Assembly: GCA_913062955.1 (NCBI GenBank)
Contig: CAJXZP010000036.1
Span: 1 to 40,192, forward strand
Source: an uncultured Flavobacteriales bacterium
GTDB lineage: Bacteria; Bacteroidota; Bacteroidia; Flavobacteriales_G; Salibacteraceae
Direction: 5' to 3'
Length of the DNA stretch: 40,192 bases
A program made the position numbers and the translations under genes. Shown piece by piece: positions 34,614 through 40,192 of the stretch. Every line of letters begins with the position of its first letter. Positions within the stretch are counted from its first letter, which is position 1. The notes below the pieces were generated by a model. That model saw nothing but the letters and a program-made list of their open reading frames with translations, ran no database searches and was not told the DNA's origin.

Positions 34614-35816
34614 ATGATTGATACGGGACAAATAGAAGAGAAATTCTATCAAAAATATAAATTCATTGACACGAAGATAGTTCGTGATTTCATGCATTCT
34701 ATTGATTGGTCTAACCGTTTAATTGGAATAAAAGGAAGTCGAGGCGTGGGTAAGACCACTCTCGTTTTGCAGTACATCAAACAAAATTTCAAGGCAAATC
34801 ATAAAGTGTTATATGTAAGTTTAGATAATCTGTATTTCACACAAAATACGCTGTACAATTTAGTGGATTCGTTCTATAAAAATGGAGGTGGGTTTTTGGC
34901 AATAGACGAAGTTCATAAATACCCAAATTGGGCATTGGAGATCAAGAATATTTATGATGATATGCCTGATCTAAGAATGGTGTTTACAGGGTCATCGCTA
35001 TTGCATTTGCATCAGGCTAAAGCCGATTTGAGCAGACGGGCGGTGATGTATCAAATGCCGGGACTTTCTTTTAGGGAGTTTTTAATATTTCAAAAAAAGA
35101 AGAGTTATCCTATTTATTCGTTGAATGAAATAATGGACAATCATATTGAAATTGCTATGGAAATCACCTCTGATTTAAAACCTTTAGAGCTGTTTAGTCA
35201 ATATTTGAACCATGGGTATTACCCATTCTATTTTGAGAATAAAAACTCATTTCATCAAAAATTATCCGAAACAATTTTAACCATTTTAGAGGTAGATATC
35301 ACGCAATTTGCGACCATTCAGACTTCTCATATTATTTATTTAAAGAAGTTATTGGCAATTATCAGCAACTCAGTTCCGTTTAAACCAAATATGAAGTCGC
35401 TAAGTAGTCGTACTGGAATTAGTTTGAATACAATGAAAACGTACCTAAAACTTTTGCATGATGCGGATTTATTGCATTTGCTTTATGTAAGTGGTAAAGG
35501 GATTAATAGTTTAAATAAACCCGAAAAAATATACCTAGGAAATACCAACCTCATTTACAATCAAGGAAATTCAAATCCAAATATTGGAAATATCAGAGAA
35601 ACATTTTTCTTTAATCAATTACAGGTAAGTCATAGTGTGGAAGCCTCTTCACAATCTGACTTTTTGATAAATGAAACGTTCACTTTTGAAGTAGGTGGTA
35701 AAAACAAAACGACCAAACAAATCAAAGGTTTGGAAAATGCGTATGTCGCAAAAGATGAAATTGAAATTGGGGCGGGTAAATCCATTCCTCTTTGGCTATT
35801 TGGCTTTTTGTATTGA
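34614..35816 (+). CDS. AAA_14/DUF4143 ATPase, type 1
   Basis: A 400-residue ATPase. The Walker A motif is GSRGVGKTT (41-49) and Walker B is FLAIDEV (94-100), followed by the sensor-like VFTGSSLL. The C-terminal part belongs to DUF4143: a helical region including a HTH-like SLSSRTGISLNTMKTYLKLL (about 260-285), and then a PD-(D/E)xK-like motif (SDFLINETFTFEVGGKN). Such ATPases are widespread but uncharacterised. The sequence differs strongly from the second ATPase gene downstream, so they are not recent duplicates. Control looks elaborate: three evenly spaced dyads lie before a near-leaderless promoter. Family known, function not. Confidence 0.85.
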   Translation: MIDTGQIEEKFYQKYKFIDTKIVRDFMHSIDWSNRLIGIKGSRGVGKTTLVLQYIKQNFKANHKVLYVSLDNLYFTQNTLYNLVDSFYKNGGGFLAIDEVHKYPNWALEIKNIYDDMPDLRMVFTGSSLLHLHQAKADLSRRAVMYQMPGLSFREFLIFQKKKSYPIYSLNEIMDNHIEIAMEITSDLKPLELFSQYLNHGYYPFYFENKNSFHQKLSETILTILEVDITQFATIQTSHIIYLKKLLAIISNSVPFKPNMKSLSSRTGISLNTMKTYLKLLHDADLLHLLYVSGKGINSLNKPEKIYLGNTNLIYNQGNSNPNIGNIRETFFFNQLQVSHSVEASSQSDFLINETFTFEVGGKNKTTKQIKGLENAYVAKDEIEIGAGKSIPLWLFGFLY

Positions 35817-35953
35817 GAAAATAATTGGGTATCGAATAACTGAAAAACCATATTTAGTTATCATCTGTTCTTTCAATTCTTCTGAGGTTCAATGAGTAGT
35901 ATTTTTTTCTTTTTGTATCAACGTAGGTAAGTTATTGTTTCTGTGACACCAGT

Positions 35954-36000
35954 ATTAAAACCGTTAATATGGACTCTAATTCCATATTAACGGTTTTAAT
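35954..36000 (+). promoter_or_regulatory. Perfect 20-bp inverted repeat upstream of the second AAA ATPase
   Basis: Two perfectly complementary 20-bp arms (35954-35973 and 35981-36000) with a 7-nt loop. They end 3 nt before the -7 box of the next gene (36004) and cover its -33 region. It can act as an operator for that gene and also as the terminator of the one before. It has no T-tract suited to strong termination. Confidence 0.7.
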
Positions 36001-36003
36001 TAT

Positions 36004-36011
36004 TAAATTTG
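36004..36011 (+). promoter_or_regulatory. TAnnTTTG -7 box, near-leaderless, second AAA ATPase
   Basis: TAAATTTG with 7 nt to the ATG at 36019; the transcript would have virtually no leader. The -33 region falls inside the 20-bp inverted repeat. Confidence 0.48.
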
Positions 36012-36018
36012 AACTCTC

Positions 36019-37185
36019 ATGATACAGCGGTTTATTGAAAACAAGGTAGAGAAATCACTAAGGTACTTTCCAGTAGTTGCCATAATAGGGCCTCGGCAGG
36101 TAGGTAAAACAACTCTGGCTAAGTCAATTGCAAAAATGGTGAATAAGGAAACTATTTACATTGATTTAGAAAACCCTAGAGATTTTTCAAAATTACAGGA
36201 TCCAGTACTCTATTTTGAAGCTAATCAAGATAAATGTATTATCCTAGATGAAATTCAACGGAATTCTGAATTATTTCCTGTATTGAGATCCATGATTGAT
36301 ATGAATAGAATGGCTGGCCGGTTTATCCTTTTGGGTTCAGCTAGCCCAGCTTTAATTCGTGATTCATCAGAAAGTTTAGCGGGTAGAATTGCGTATATTG
36401 AGCTTACTCCTTTTAATCTAACTGAATTAACTGCTAAAAACAATAGTACAATCAATAAGCTATGGCTCCAAGGAGGTTTTCCAGACGCCTTTTTACTGAG
36501 TGATAGTGAGATGCTTACAGACTGGCATTACAATTACCTTAAAACCTACATAGAACGAGATCTGCCTAATTTAGGATTGAAAGTTTCTGGATCTGTTCTT
36601 ATGAAGTTGCTGCAAATGCTATCTCATGTCCATGGAGATATGATGAATTACTCAGGGTTCTCAAAATCATTAGGGCTAGATATAAAAACAATAAAAAAAT
36701 ACATCGATTTTTTTGAAGAGGCATTTTTGATTGAACAGCTTAAACCATTCCATTCCAATATTAAAAAGAGATTGGTGAAAGCACCAAAAGTGTATATCAG
36801 AGATACAGGAATTTTACATTATTTGCAAAACATATCTGATGCAGAAGATTTGTTTGGAAACCCATTGCTAGGAAATTCTTGGGAAGGGTTTGTCATTGAA
36901 CAAATTCGCCAATTATTACCTCGGAAATATGAAACATATTATTATAGAACCCAAGATGGGACGGAGTGTGATTTGGTTATTACTAAATCACAAAAACCAA
37001 TAATTAGTATTGAAATAAAATATACCTCAGCGCCAAAAATTACCAGAGGAATGACTATTTCTTTTAACGATCTGGGAGCTGATAAAAATTATATTATTAC
37101 CCCCAATGGTGATGACTTCTTATTACGGGAGGATGTGAGAGTATGTAGTCTTTTTGATTTTTTAACGAAGTACTTACCTAAATAA
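36019..37185 (+). CDS. AAA_14/DUF4143 ATPase, type 2
   Basis: A 388-residue ATPase. Walker A is GPRQVGKTT (24-32), Walker B CIILDEIQ (73-80), and the LLGSASPALIRDSSESLAGR stretch carries a sensor-like Ser and an Arg-containing segment typical of AAA_14. The C-terminal DUF4143 region includes a HTH-like piece (about 215-235) and a nuclease-like D-(x)-ExK arrangement (ECDLVITKS...SIEIKYT), which suggests a PD-(D/E)xK fold although activity is unproven. This is the commoner DUF4143 subfamily. It follows type 1 after 202 bp in the same direction, with its own promoter and a 20-bp inverted repeat. Function unknown. Confidence 0.88.
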   Translation: MIQRFIENKVEKSLRYFPVVAIIGPRQVGKTTLAKSIAKMVNKETIYIDLENPRDFSKLQDPVLYFEANQDKCIILDEIQRNSELFPVLRSMIDMNRMAGRFILLGSASPALIRDSSESLAGRIAYIELTPFNLTELTAKNNSTINKLWLQGGFPDAFLLSDSEMLTDWHYNYLKTYIERDLPNLGLKVSGSVLMKLLQMLSHVHGDMMNYSGFSKSLGLDIKTIKKYIDFFEEAFLIEQLKPFHSNIKKRLVKAPKVYIRDTGILHYLQNISDAEDLFGNPLLGNSWEGFVIEQIRQLLPRKYETYYYRTQDGTECDLVITKSQKPIISIEIKYTSAPKITRGMTISFNDLGADKNYIITPNGDDFLLREDVRVCSLFDFLTKYLPK

Positions 37186-37493
37186 ACAATACTTCACACC
37201 TTTTGTCTCGATAATTGATACTGCTCTAATTGCGAGTAGTTATGTTTTAACAGGTTTTGTGTTTCCCGTATTTGTGTATGATACTCTGTAAAAAAGTGGT
37301 GATATAATTGAAGAATTATTTCTTTTAAAATGTGCACCTTCTTCTTCGTCTTCTTGATTATAATAAGAAAGATTTTTTTACGTTTTTTTAAGAATATAGA
37401 TTTGGAAAGAAAGTGCGCTAATACTAATTTGTACCGTCTTTAACCAGGCAATATTTAATTAAGAATACTTATACAATACCTGTTATTTACTTT
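37186..37493 (+). other. 308-bp gap with promoter and repeat copy
   Basis: No gene seen. It holds the right copy of the 24-bp direct repeat (37241-37264) and a -7 box TAGATTTG (37397-37404), 89 nt before the HTH gene at 37494. A CTTCTTCTTCGTCTTCTTG tract near 37328-37350 is low-complexity. Confidence 0.5.
37241..37264 (+). repeat. Right 24-bp imperfect direct repeat flanking the ATPase pair
   Basis: Matches 34408-34431 at 22 of 24 positions. It lies 55 nt after the stop of the second ATPase gene. Confidence 0.4.
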
Positions 37494-37817
37494 ATGAAAA
37501 GAATGGTCACCCTTTGCGCAGTTCATCGCGCTATCAAAACCAAAATAAAAGGATCTACATCCGAAATTGCGGATCAAGTTGGAATCTCACGAAGTAGTTT
37601 TTATAAATACGTAGAAGAAATCTCCGATTATGGTGGGGAGGTTTCTTATTCTAGAACATCCAGATCTTTTTATTACAAAGAACCTTTTAAAATAAAACTT
37701 GAAATAATGTCTGATGGAATGTCTAAAATATTTGGAGGGAATAATGTTTCGTCCTCAAAAAATGGACGGAAGGATTTTATATTTGACTCATCGTTGGAGA
37801 ATAACCTTCTTCAATAG
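37494..37817 (+). CDS. Small HTH regulator of the natural-product-locus type
   Basis: A 107-residue DNA-binding protein. Residues about 22-45 form the HTH (EIADQVGISRSSFYKYVEE), followed by GGEVSYSRTSRSFYYKEPFK, a winged-strand pattern ending in YYY/FYY. I recall this shape in small Bacteroidota regulators next to short GG-leader precursor genes. The C-terminus is acidic and its last 17 codons recur, decayed, at 39710-39769. Upstream is a long leader; downstream lie the CxxC ORF and the GG peptides. A regulator of the peptide cluster is likely (inference). Confidence 0.7.
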   Translation: MKRMVTLCAVHRAIKTKIKGSTSEIADQVGISRSSFYKYVEEISDYGGEVSYSRTSRSFYYKEPFKIKLEIMSDGMSKIFGGNNVSSSKNGRKDFIFDSSLENNLLQ

Positions 37818-37916
37818 AATTAACACAAATACTTGACAAGCTCAAAAATTGTCATAAACATATTTAAAGAAAAAAAGGAAGTCCGGCAAGACTCCCTTTT
37901 AAGACGCATCAAGTCA
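37764..37916 (+). repeat. Segmental duplication, copy 1 block A (partner 39710-39861)
   Basis: From GGACGGAAGGATTTTATATT in the HTH gene's 3' end to GCATCAAGTCA, this segment recurs about 1.95 kb downstream with point changes. It includes a weak hairpin (GGAAGTC/GACTCCC, one mismatch, about 37877-37896) that may end the HTH transcript. The second block of the same duplication is 38081-38260 / 39863-40038; about 165 bp between the blocks are missing from copy 2. Confidence 0.85.
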
Positions 37917-38000
37917 AGTGTTGTTTTTAGTGTGTGATTTGGTTAGGCCGAAGAGATTTTTATTCTTAACAAGGCATAAAATAAAAGCATAGCAGTGACT

Positions 38001-38222
38001 ATGGGTTTATTTTATAACGTAGTTAAGGGTAATAAAGATCTAGGCTTGGATCAAATAAACACATTTAAAAGAACGCTAAAGCTTGCCGGCTATGATAACG
38101 TGTGCATATCAGCTGCTGTAAGGTGCCGAAAATGCGGTAGCACAGATATTTTATTTTTTAGAGTAGGTGATTTAATTCATTATTATGATTATGAAAAAGT
38201 TAGAAAATTTAGCGAAAAATGA
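38001..38222 (+). CDS. CxxC mini-protein overlapping the GG-peptide gene
   Basis: A 73-residue protein (75 with the GTG at 37995). Near its centre is CISAAVRCRKCGSTDILFF, with a CxxC pair (RCRKC) like half of a zinc ribbon or a redox pair. The end overlaps the GG peptide gene by 32 bp in another frame, so translation is likely coupled. The decayed second copy keeps this reading frame for 45 codons with silent and conservative changes, which argues that the ORF was once under selection. I know no family. Being small and unusual, it may be spurious. Confidence 0.5.
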   Translation: MGLFYNVVKGNKDLGLDQINTFKRTLKLAGYDNVCISAAVRCRKCGSTDILFFRVGDLIHYYDYEKVRKFSEK

Positions 38223-38367
38223 GCTAACAAACCTGGATCAAATTCAAGGGGGGAGACGGGTAAAAACAGGGCCTTCTGCAAAAGAACGTGTCACGAAGGA
38301 TGTGCTCACGTATGATAGAGATGGTGAATTGAAAACAGAGAAATATTGGTATGGTACTGAATATTAG
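38191..38367 (+). CDS. GG-leader peptide precursor 1
   Basis: A 58-residue peptide. The N-terminal leader (1-21) is MKKLENLAKN followed by ELTNLDQIQGG, which resembles the GG-ending leaders of Bacteroidota natural-product precursors (a basic start, a L-x-x-L-x-x-I pattern, then GG). Cleavage after GG would release a 37-residue core beginning RRVKTGPSAKERVTKDV and ending in an aromatic KYWYGTEY. The core is charged and has no cysteine, so it is not an ordinary lanthipeptide. The start could also be the ATG at 38185. It overlaps the CxxC ORF and is 25 nt ahead of peptide 2. Confidence 0.72.
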   Translation: MKKLENLAKNELTNLDQIQGGRRVKTGPSAKERVTKDVLTYDRDGELKTEKYWYGTEY

Positions 38368-38392
38368 TATTATTTAATAAAACACAAAAAAA

Positions 38393-38551
38393 ATGAAAAG
38401 CATAGAAAGATTAAAGCATGAGAAATTGACCCGTATAGACCAAATTCAAGGAGGAAAAAGAACCAAATCGTTTGACGTATTTGGTGAAAAAATCGATGTT
38501 AAAAAAATGGATAAGGAAGGGAAGTTGAAATGGATAAAATATATTCATTAG
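38393..38551 (+). CDS. GG-leader peptide precursor 2
   Basis: A 52-residue peptide. The leader is MKSIERLKHE followed by KLTRIDQIQGG; the ending DQIQGG is shared with peptides 1 and 3. The core of 31 residues begins KRTKSFDVFGEKID and ends DKEGKLKWIKYIH. Compared with peptide 1, the shared elements are a D-V step, a D-[RK]-[DE]-G-x-L turn and a final basic/aromatic stretch. It lies 25 nt after peptide 1 with an A-rich start region and probably belongs to the same transcript. No cysteine is present. Confidence 0.72.
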   Translation: MKSIERLKHEKLTRIDQIQGGKRTKSFDVFGEKIDVKKMDKEGKLKWIKYIH

Positions 38552-38563
38552 ATATTAGTTATA

Positions 38564-38593
38564 AAATAGTGAGGCAAAAAACTCTCACTATTT
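38564..38593 (+). terminator. Hairpin after GG peptide 2
   Basis: AAATAGTGAG (38564-38573) and CTCACTATTT (38584-38593) form a perfect 10-bp stem with a 10-nt loop, 13 bp after the stop and 11 bp before the DUF6624-like gene. The T run is short, so it may be partial. Confidence 0.5.
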
Positions 38594-38604
38594 CATGTAC
38601 ATAA

Positions 38605-39504
38605 ATGAATAAAAAATTGATGAAACAATTAATTATTTTTACTTTTTTTGTGGTTAATCAGCTGTTTGCATTTTCTAATTGTGATTATTATTTGCAAATT
38701 AATAAAGCTGAAAAATTTGTTGTAGAGCAAAAGTTAGATTCTGCTAAGATCATATATGATCTTGTTTTTGTGTCATATTCCGACCCTTTTTTTAAGGACG
38801 TTTATGTCTCAGTAATAATAGATGTGACTTTGAATAAATATAACGGTTTAACTCGAGAAAAAGTTGTTTTTCTTTTTAAGAAAGGGTATACATTTAACCG
38901 GTTTAAAAGAAATTCGGTGTTAAAGACTATCCCTGAAAATGAAAAAGATGTACTTAAACTAGCTTATAAAGAATATGGAGATGCATTGGTAGATGTTGAG
39001 TTAAGAACAAAAGTTAATCGACTATACCAAGAGGATCAGAAAATTAGAGGTGGAGTTTATCGCTTCTTATTTTCTGGGTCTCTAGTAAAAAAAGATTCTT
39101 TAATCCATGAGGAATATGTGCAGTTAACCAAAAATAATGGAGGGTATATTGGAGAAAAAGTGATTGGAATTACAGGTTACTCTTTGGCTTCATCTGCATC
39201 CTATATTTTGGCTTTACATTATGATACGGATTCAACAGACCAAATTGGTTATTATATTGATATTGCTTTAAACGAGTTCCAAATTCACCCATTGTATTAT
39301 GCTGGAATAAAAGATAGAAGATTGTATCAGAAACAAAGGAAAGAAAATTTCGGAACATCAATAATTTGGGGACGAGAAATGTTAATTGATGAGAAAACAA
39401 ATGAGATCAATTTAAGTAGAACTAGAATTTGTTTAGATTCTCTAGAAGATCATCAGCTTAAAATTAGAAATAGAAATGGTATTCATCTGATATATATGAA
39501 TTAA
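38605..39504 (+). CDS. Secreted DUF6624-like protein
   Basis: A 299-residue exported protein with a signal peptide (LIIFTFFVVNQLFAFS). Residues 30-125 look helical and resemble a short TPR-like stretch (INKAEKFVVEQKLDSAKIIYD). From about 130 the pattern RLYQEDQKIR ... ASSASYILALHYDTDSTDQIGY ... DRRLYQKQRKENFGTS fits my memory of DUF6624, which has DQ-x-R, a QHADxD-like segment, a DR and a final GT near the end. The domain's function is unknown. It lies between the intact GG peptides and the decayed copy, and could be a secreted partner of them (inference). Confidence 0.6.
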   Translation: MNKKLMKQLIIFTFFVVNQLFAFSNCDYYLQINKAEKFVVEQKLDSAKIIYDLVFVSYSDPFFKDVYVSVIIDVTLNKYNGLTREKVVFLFKKGYTFNRFKRNSVLKTIPENEKDVLKLAYKEYGDALVDVELRTKVNRLYQEDQKIRGGVYRFLFSGSLVKKDSLIHEEYVQLTKNNGGYIGEKVIGITGYSLASSASYILALHYDTDSTDQIGYYIDIALNEFQIHPLYYAGIKDRRLYQKQRKENFGTSIIWGREMLIDEKTNEINLSRTRICLDSLEDHQLKIRNRNGIHLIYMN

Positions 39505-39539
39505 AATCGATAAGCCTTGCTTTAGTGCTTAAAAGAGAT

Positions 39540-39673
39540 TTTCTATAGGAGAACTTAAGTCCCTTTTGCCATGGAAGGAATATGTTCGTTATGCTCGTGT
39601 TTAATGCGGAGTGTGGTTGATGTATCTTGTTGTAAATCATTGTAAAAGGAAATAAAACGAAGGGATTGATCAT
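39540..39673 (-). pseudogene. Possible transposase C-terminal remnant
   Basis: On the minus strand, a piece reads MIYNKIHQPHSALN in one frame and SLRFISFYN in the neighbouring one, which recalls the FYN--R-H-AL end of IS3-like DDE transposases with a frameshift. No inverted terminal repeats or other transposase parts are visible. It is offered as a weak suggestion only; the match may be accidental. Confidence 0.2.
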
Positions 39674-39685
39674 AATATTATGGGA

Positions 39686-39724
39686 AAAATCCTTCCGACC
39701 ACTTTTTTCGGACGGAAGGATTTT
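39686..39724 (+). promoter_or_regulatory. Perfect 12-bp inverted repeat at the copy-2 boundary
   Basis: AAAATCCTTCCG (39686-39697) and CGGAAGGATTTT (39713-39724) with a 15-nt loop. The right arm belongs to the duplicated segment; the left arm does not occur in copy 1, so the hairpin was formed at the duplication junction. Confidence 0.6.
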
Positions 39725-39769
39725 ATATTTGGTTTGTCAACGGAGAATAACCTTATTAAGTTGAATTAA
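39710..39769 (+). pseudogene. Decayed 3' end of a second HTH regulator gene
   Basis: The 20 codons match the end of the HTH gene (GRKDFIF... becomes GRKDFIFGLSTENNLIKLN), with no 5' part. It is the first element of the degenerate second locus. Confidence 0.65.
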
Positions 39770-39863
39770 CAAAAATGCTTGATAATATCAAAAATTGTCA
39801 AAAAACATATTTACGAAAAATGGGAGTGCGGCAACAGTTCCTTTTAAGACGCATTAAGTCAGG

Positions 39864-40004
39864 CTTGCCGGCTATGATAGCGTGTGCATATCAGCTACTG
39901 TAAGGTGCCGAAAATGCGGCAGCACAGATATTTTATTGTTTAGAGTAGGTGATTTAATTCATTATTATGAAAAAGTTAGAAAATTTAGCAAAAAAATAAG
40001 CTAA
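39864..40004 (+). pseudogene. Truncated second copy of the CxxC mini-protein
   Basis: The frame reads LAGYDSVCISATVRCRKCGS and on, closely matching 38082-38222, but an in-frame TAA lies just upstream and no start codon remains because about 165 bp are missing. The CxxC pair is kept. It ends in TAA at 40002. Confidence 0.65.
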
Positions 40005-40144
40005 CAAACCTGGATCAAATTCAAGGTGGAAGAAGAGAAAAGTCTTATAACCTTCAAGGTGACAAGACTGATTTAAAGAAATGGAATCGTGAGGGTCAAT
40101 TAGTATGGGTTAAGTTGGATTTGCAACAAAAAAACGGACAATAA
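39967..40144 (+). pseudogene. Frameshifted GG-leader peptide 3
   Basis: The leader starts MKKLENLAK as in peptide 1, then a 7-A run (39990-39996; five As follow a G in peptide 1) puts a TAA in frame at 39997. Removing one A restores a 58-residue peptide with leader end KLTNLDQIQGG and core RREKSYNLQGDKTDLKKWN, continuing to REGQLVWVKLDLQQKNGQ and a TAA at 40142. The core resembles that of peptide 2. It may be a dead gene, or one rescued by slippage on the A run. Confidence 0.7.
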
Positions 40145-40192
40145 GTTAAGCAGCTATTAATAATTTATTTTGGCCAAATTCTTCAGGCGTTT

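Noticed and set aside
39464-39673. 69-codon minus-strand frame as a real gene
   Set aside because: It overlaps the end of the DUF6624-like gene; only a weak transposase-like fragment is visible, so it is listed as a possible remnant.

Overview
The window (about 38% GC by eye) comes from a Bacteroidota genome, most likely Flavobacteriales. Three signs support this. Two proteins carry type IX secretion (T9SS) C-terminal sorting domains. Many genes are preceded by the Bacteroidota -7 promoter box TAnnTTTG with little Shine-Dalgarno signal. The gene content is flavobacterial: a mevalonate-pathway pair next to a UbiA prenyltransferase, TonB-dependent receptor, gliding-type C-terminal domain, COG2509 flavoprotein. 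I could not fix the genus.

Layout. 1-3.5 kb: an AlkB-type DNA repair dioxygenase, a T9SS cargo protein and a class II Fic AMPylator with a 70-bp tandem operator array upstream. 3.5-8 kb: asnS, then a tight isoprenoid operon (diphosphomevalonate decarboxylase, mevalonate kinase-like GHMP kinase, UbiA prenyltransferase). 8-17 kb: a large T9SS adhesin-like repeat protein, a PLP aminotransferase, a ClC channel/antiporter with CBS domains, and an overlapping pair (MORN-repeat/TonB-C protein and cation:proton antiporter). 16.7-20.6 kb: a secreted hypothetical protein coupled to the RseP-type site-2 protease, then an IMP dehydrogenase of the Tritrichomonas foetus type. 21-27.5 kb: a permuted-papain (YiiX-like) hydrolase, a TonB receptor with a His/Cys-rich partner, a nitroreductase with DoxX, and a multipass membrane protein. 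27.6-34.4 kb: hairpins, tRNA-Arg(CCG), a lipoprotein, a COG2509 flavoprotein, and an aspS-lipoprotein-lipoprotein-lgt operon.

34.4-40.2 kb is the accessory part. Two AAA/DUF4143 ATPases of different subfamilies each have near-leaderless promoters overlain by elaborate inverted repeats, and the pair is flanked by a 24-bp imperfect direct repeat. Next comes an unusual small locus: a HTH regulator of the kind seen beside Bacteroidota natural-product precursors, an overlapping CxxC mini-protein, two short peptides with double-glycine leaders (ending DQIQGG) and related charged core regions, and a secreted DUF6624-like protein. A second, decayed copy of the HTH 3' end, the CxxC gene and a third GG peptide (frameshifted at an A7 run) closes the window. 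In that third peptide the near-identical DNA stops at the leader/core junction, and its core resembles the second peptide rather than the first. This GG-peptide locus is the best candidate for an undescribed system. No exporter or modifying enzyme lies inside the window, so its biochemical role remains inference.
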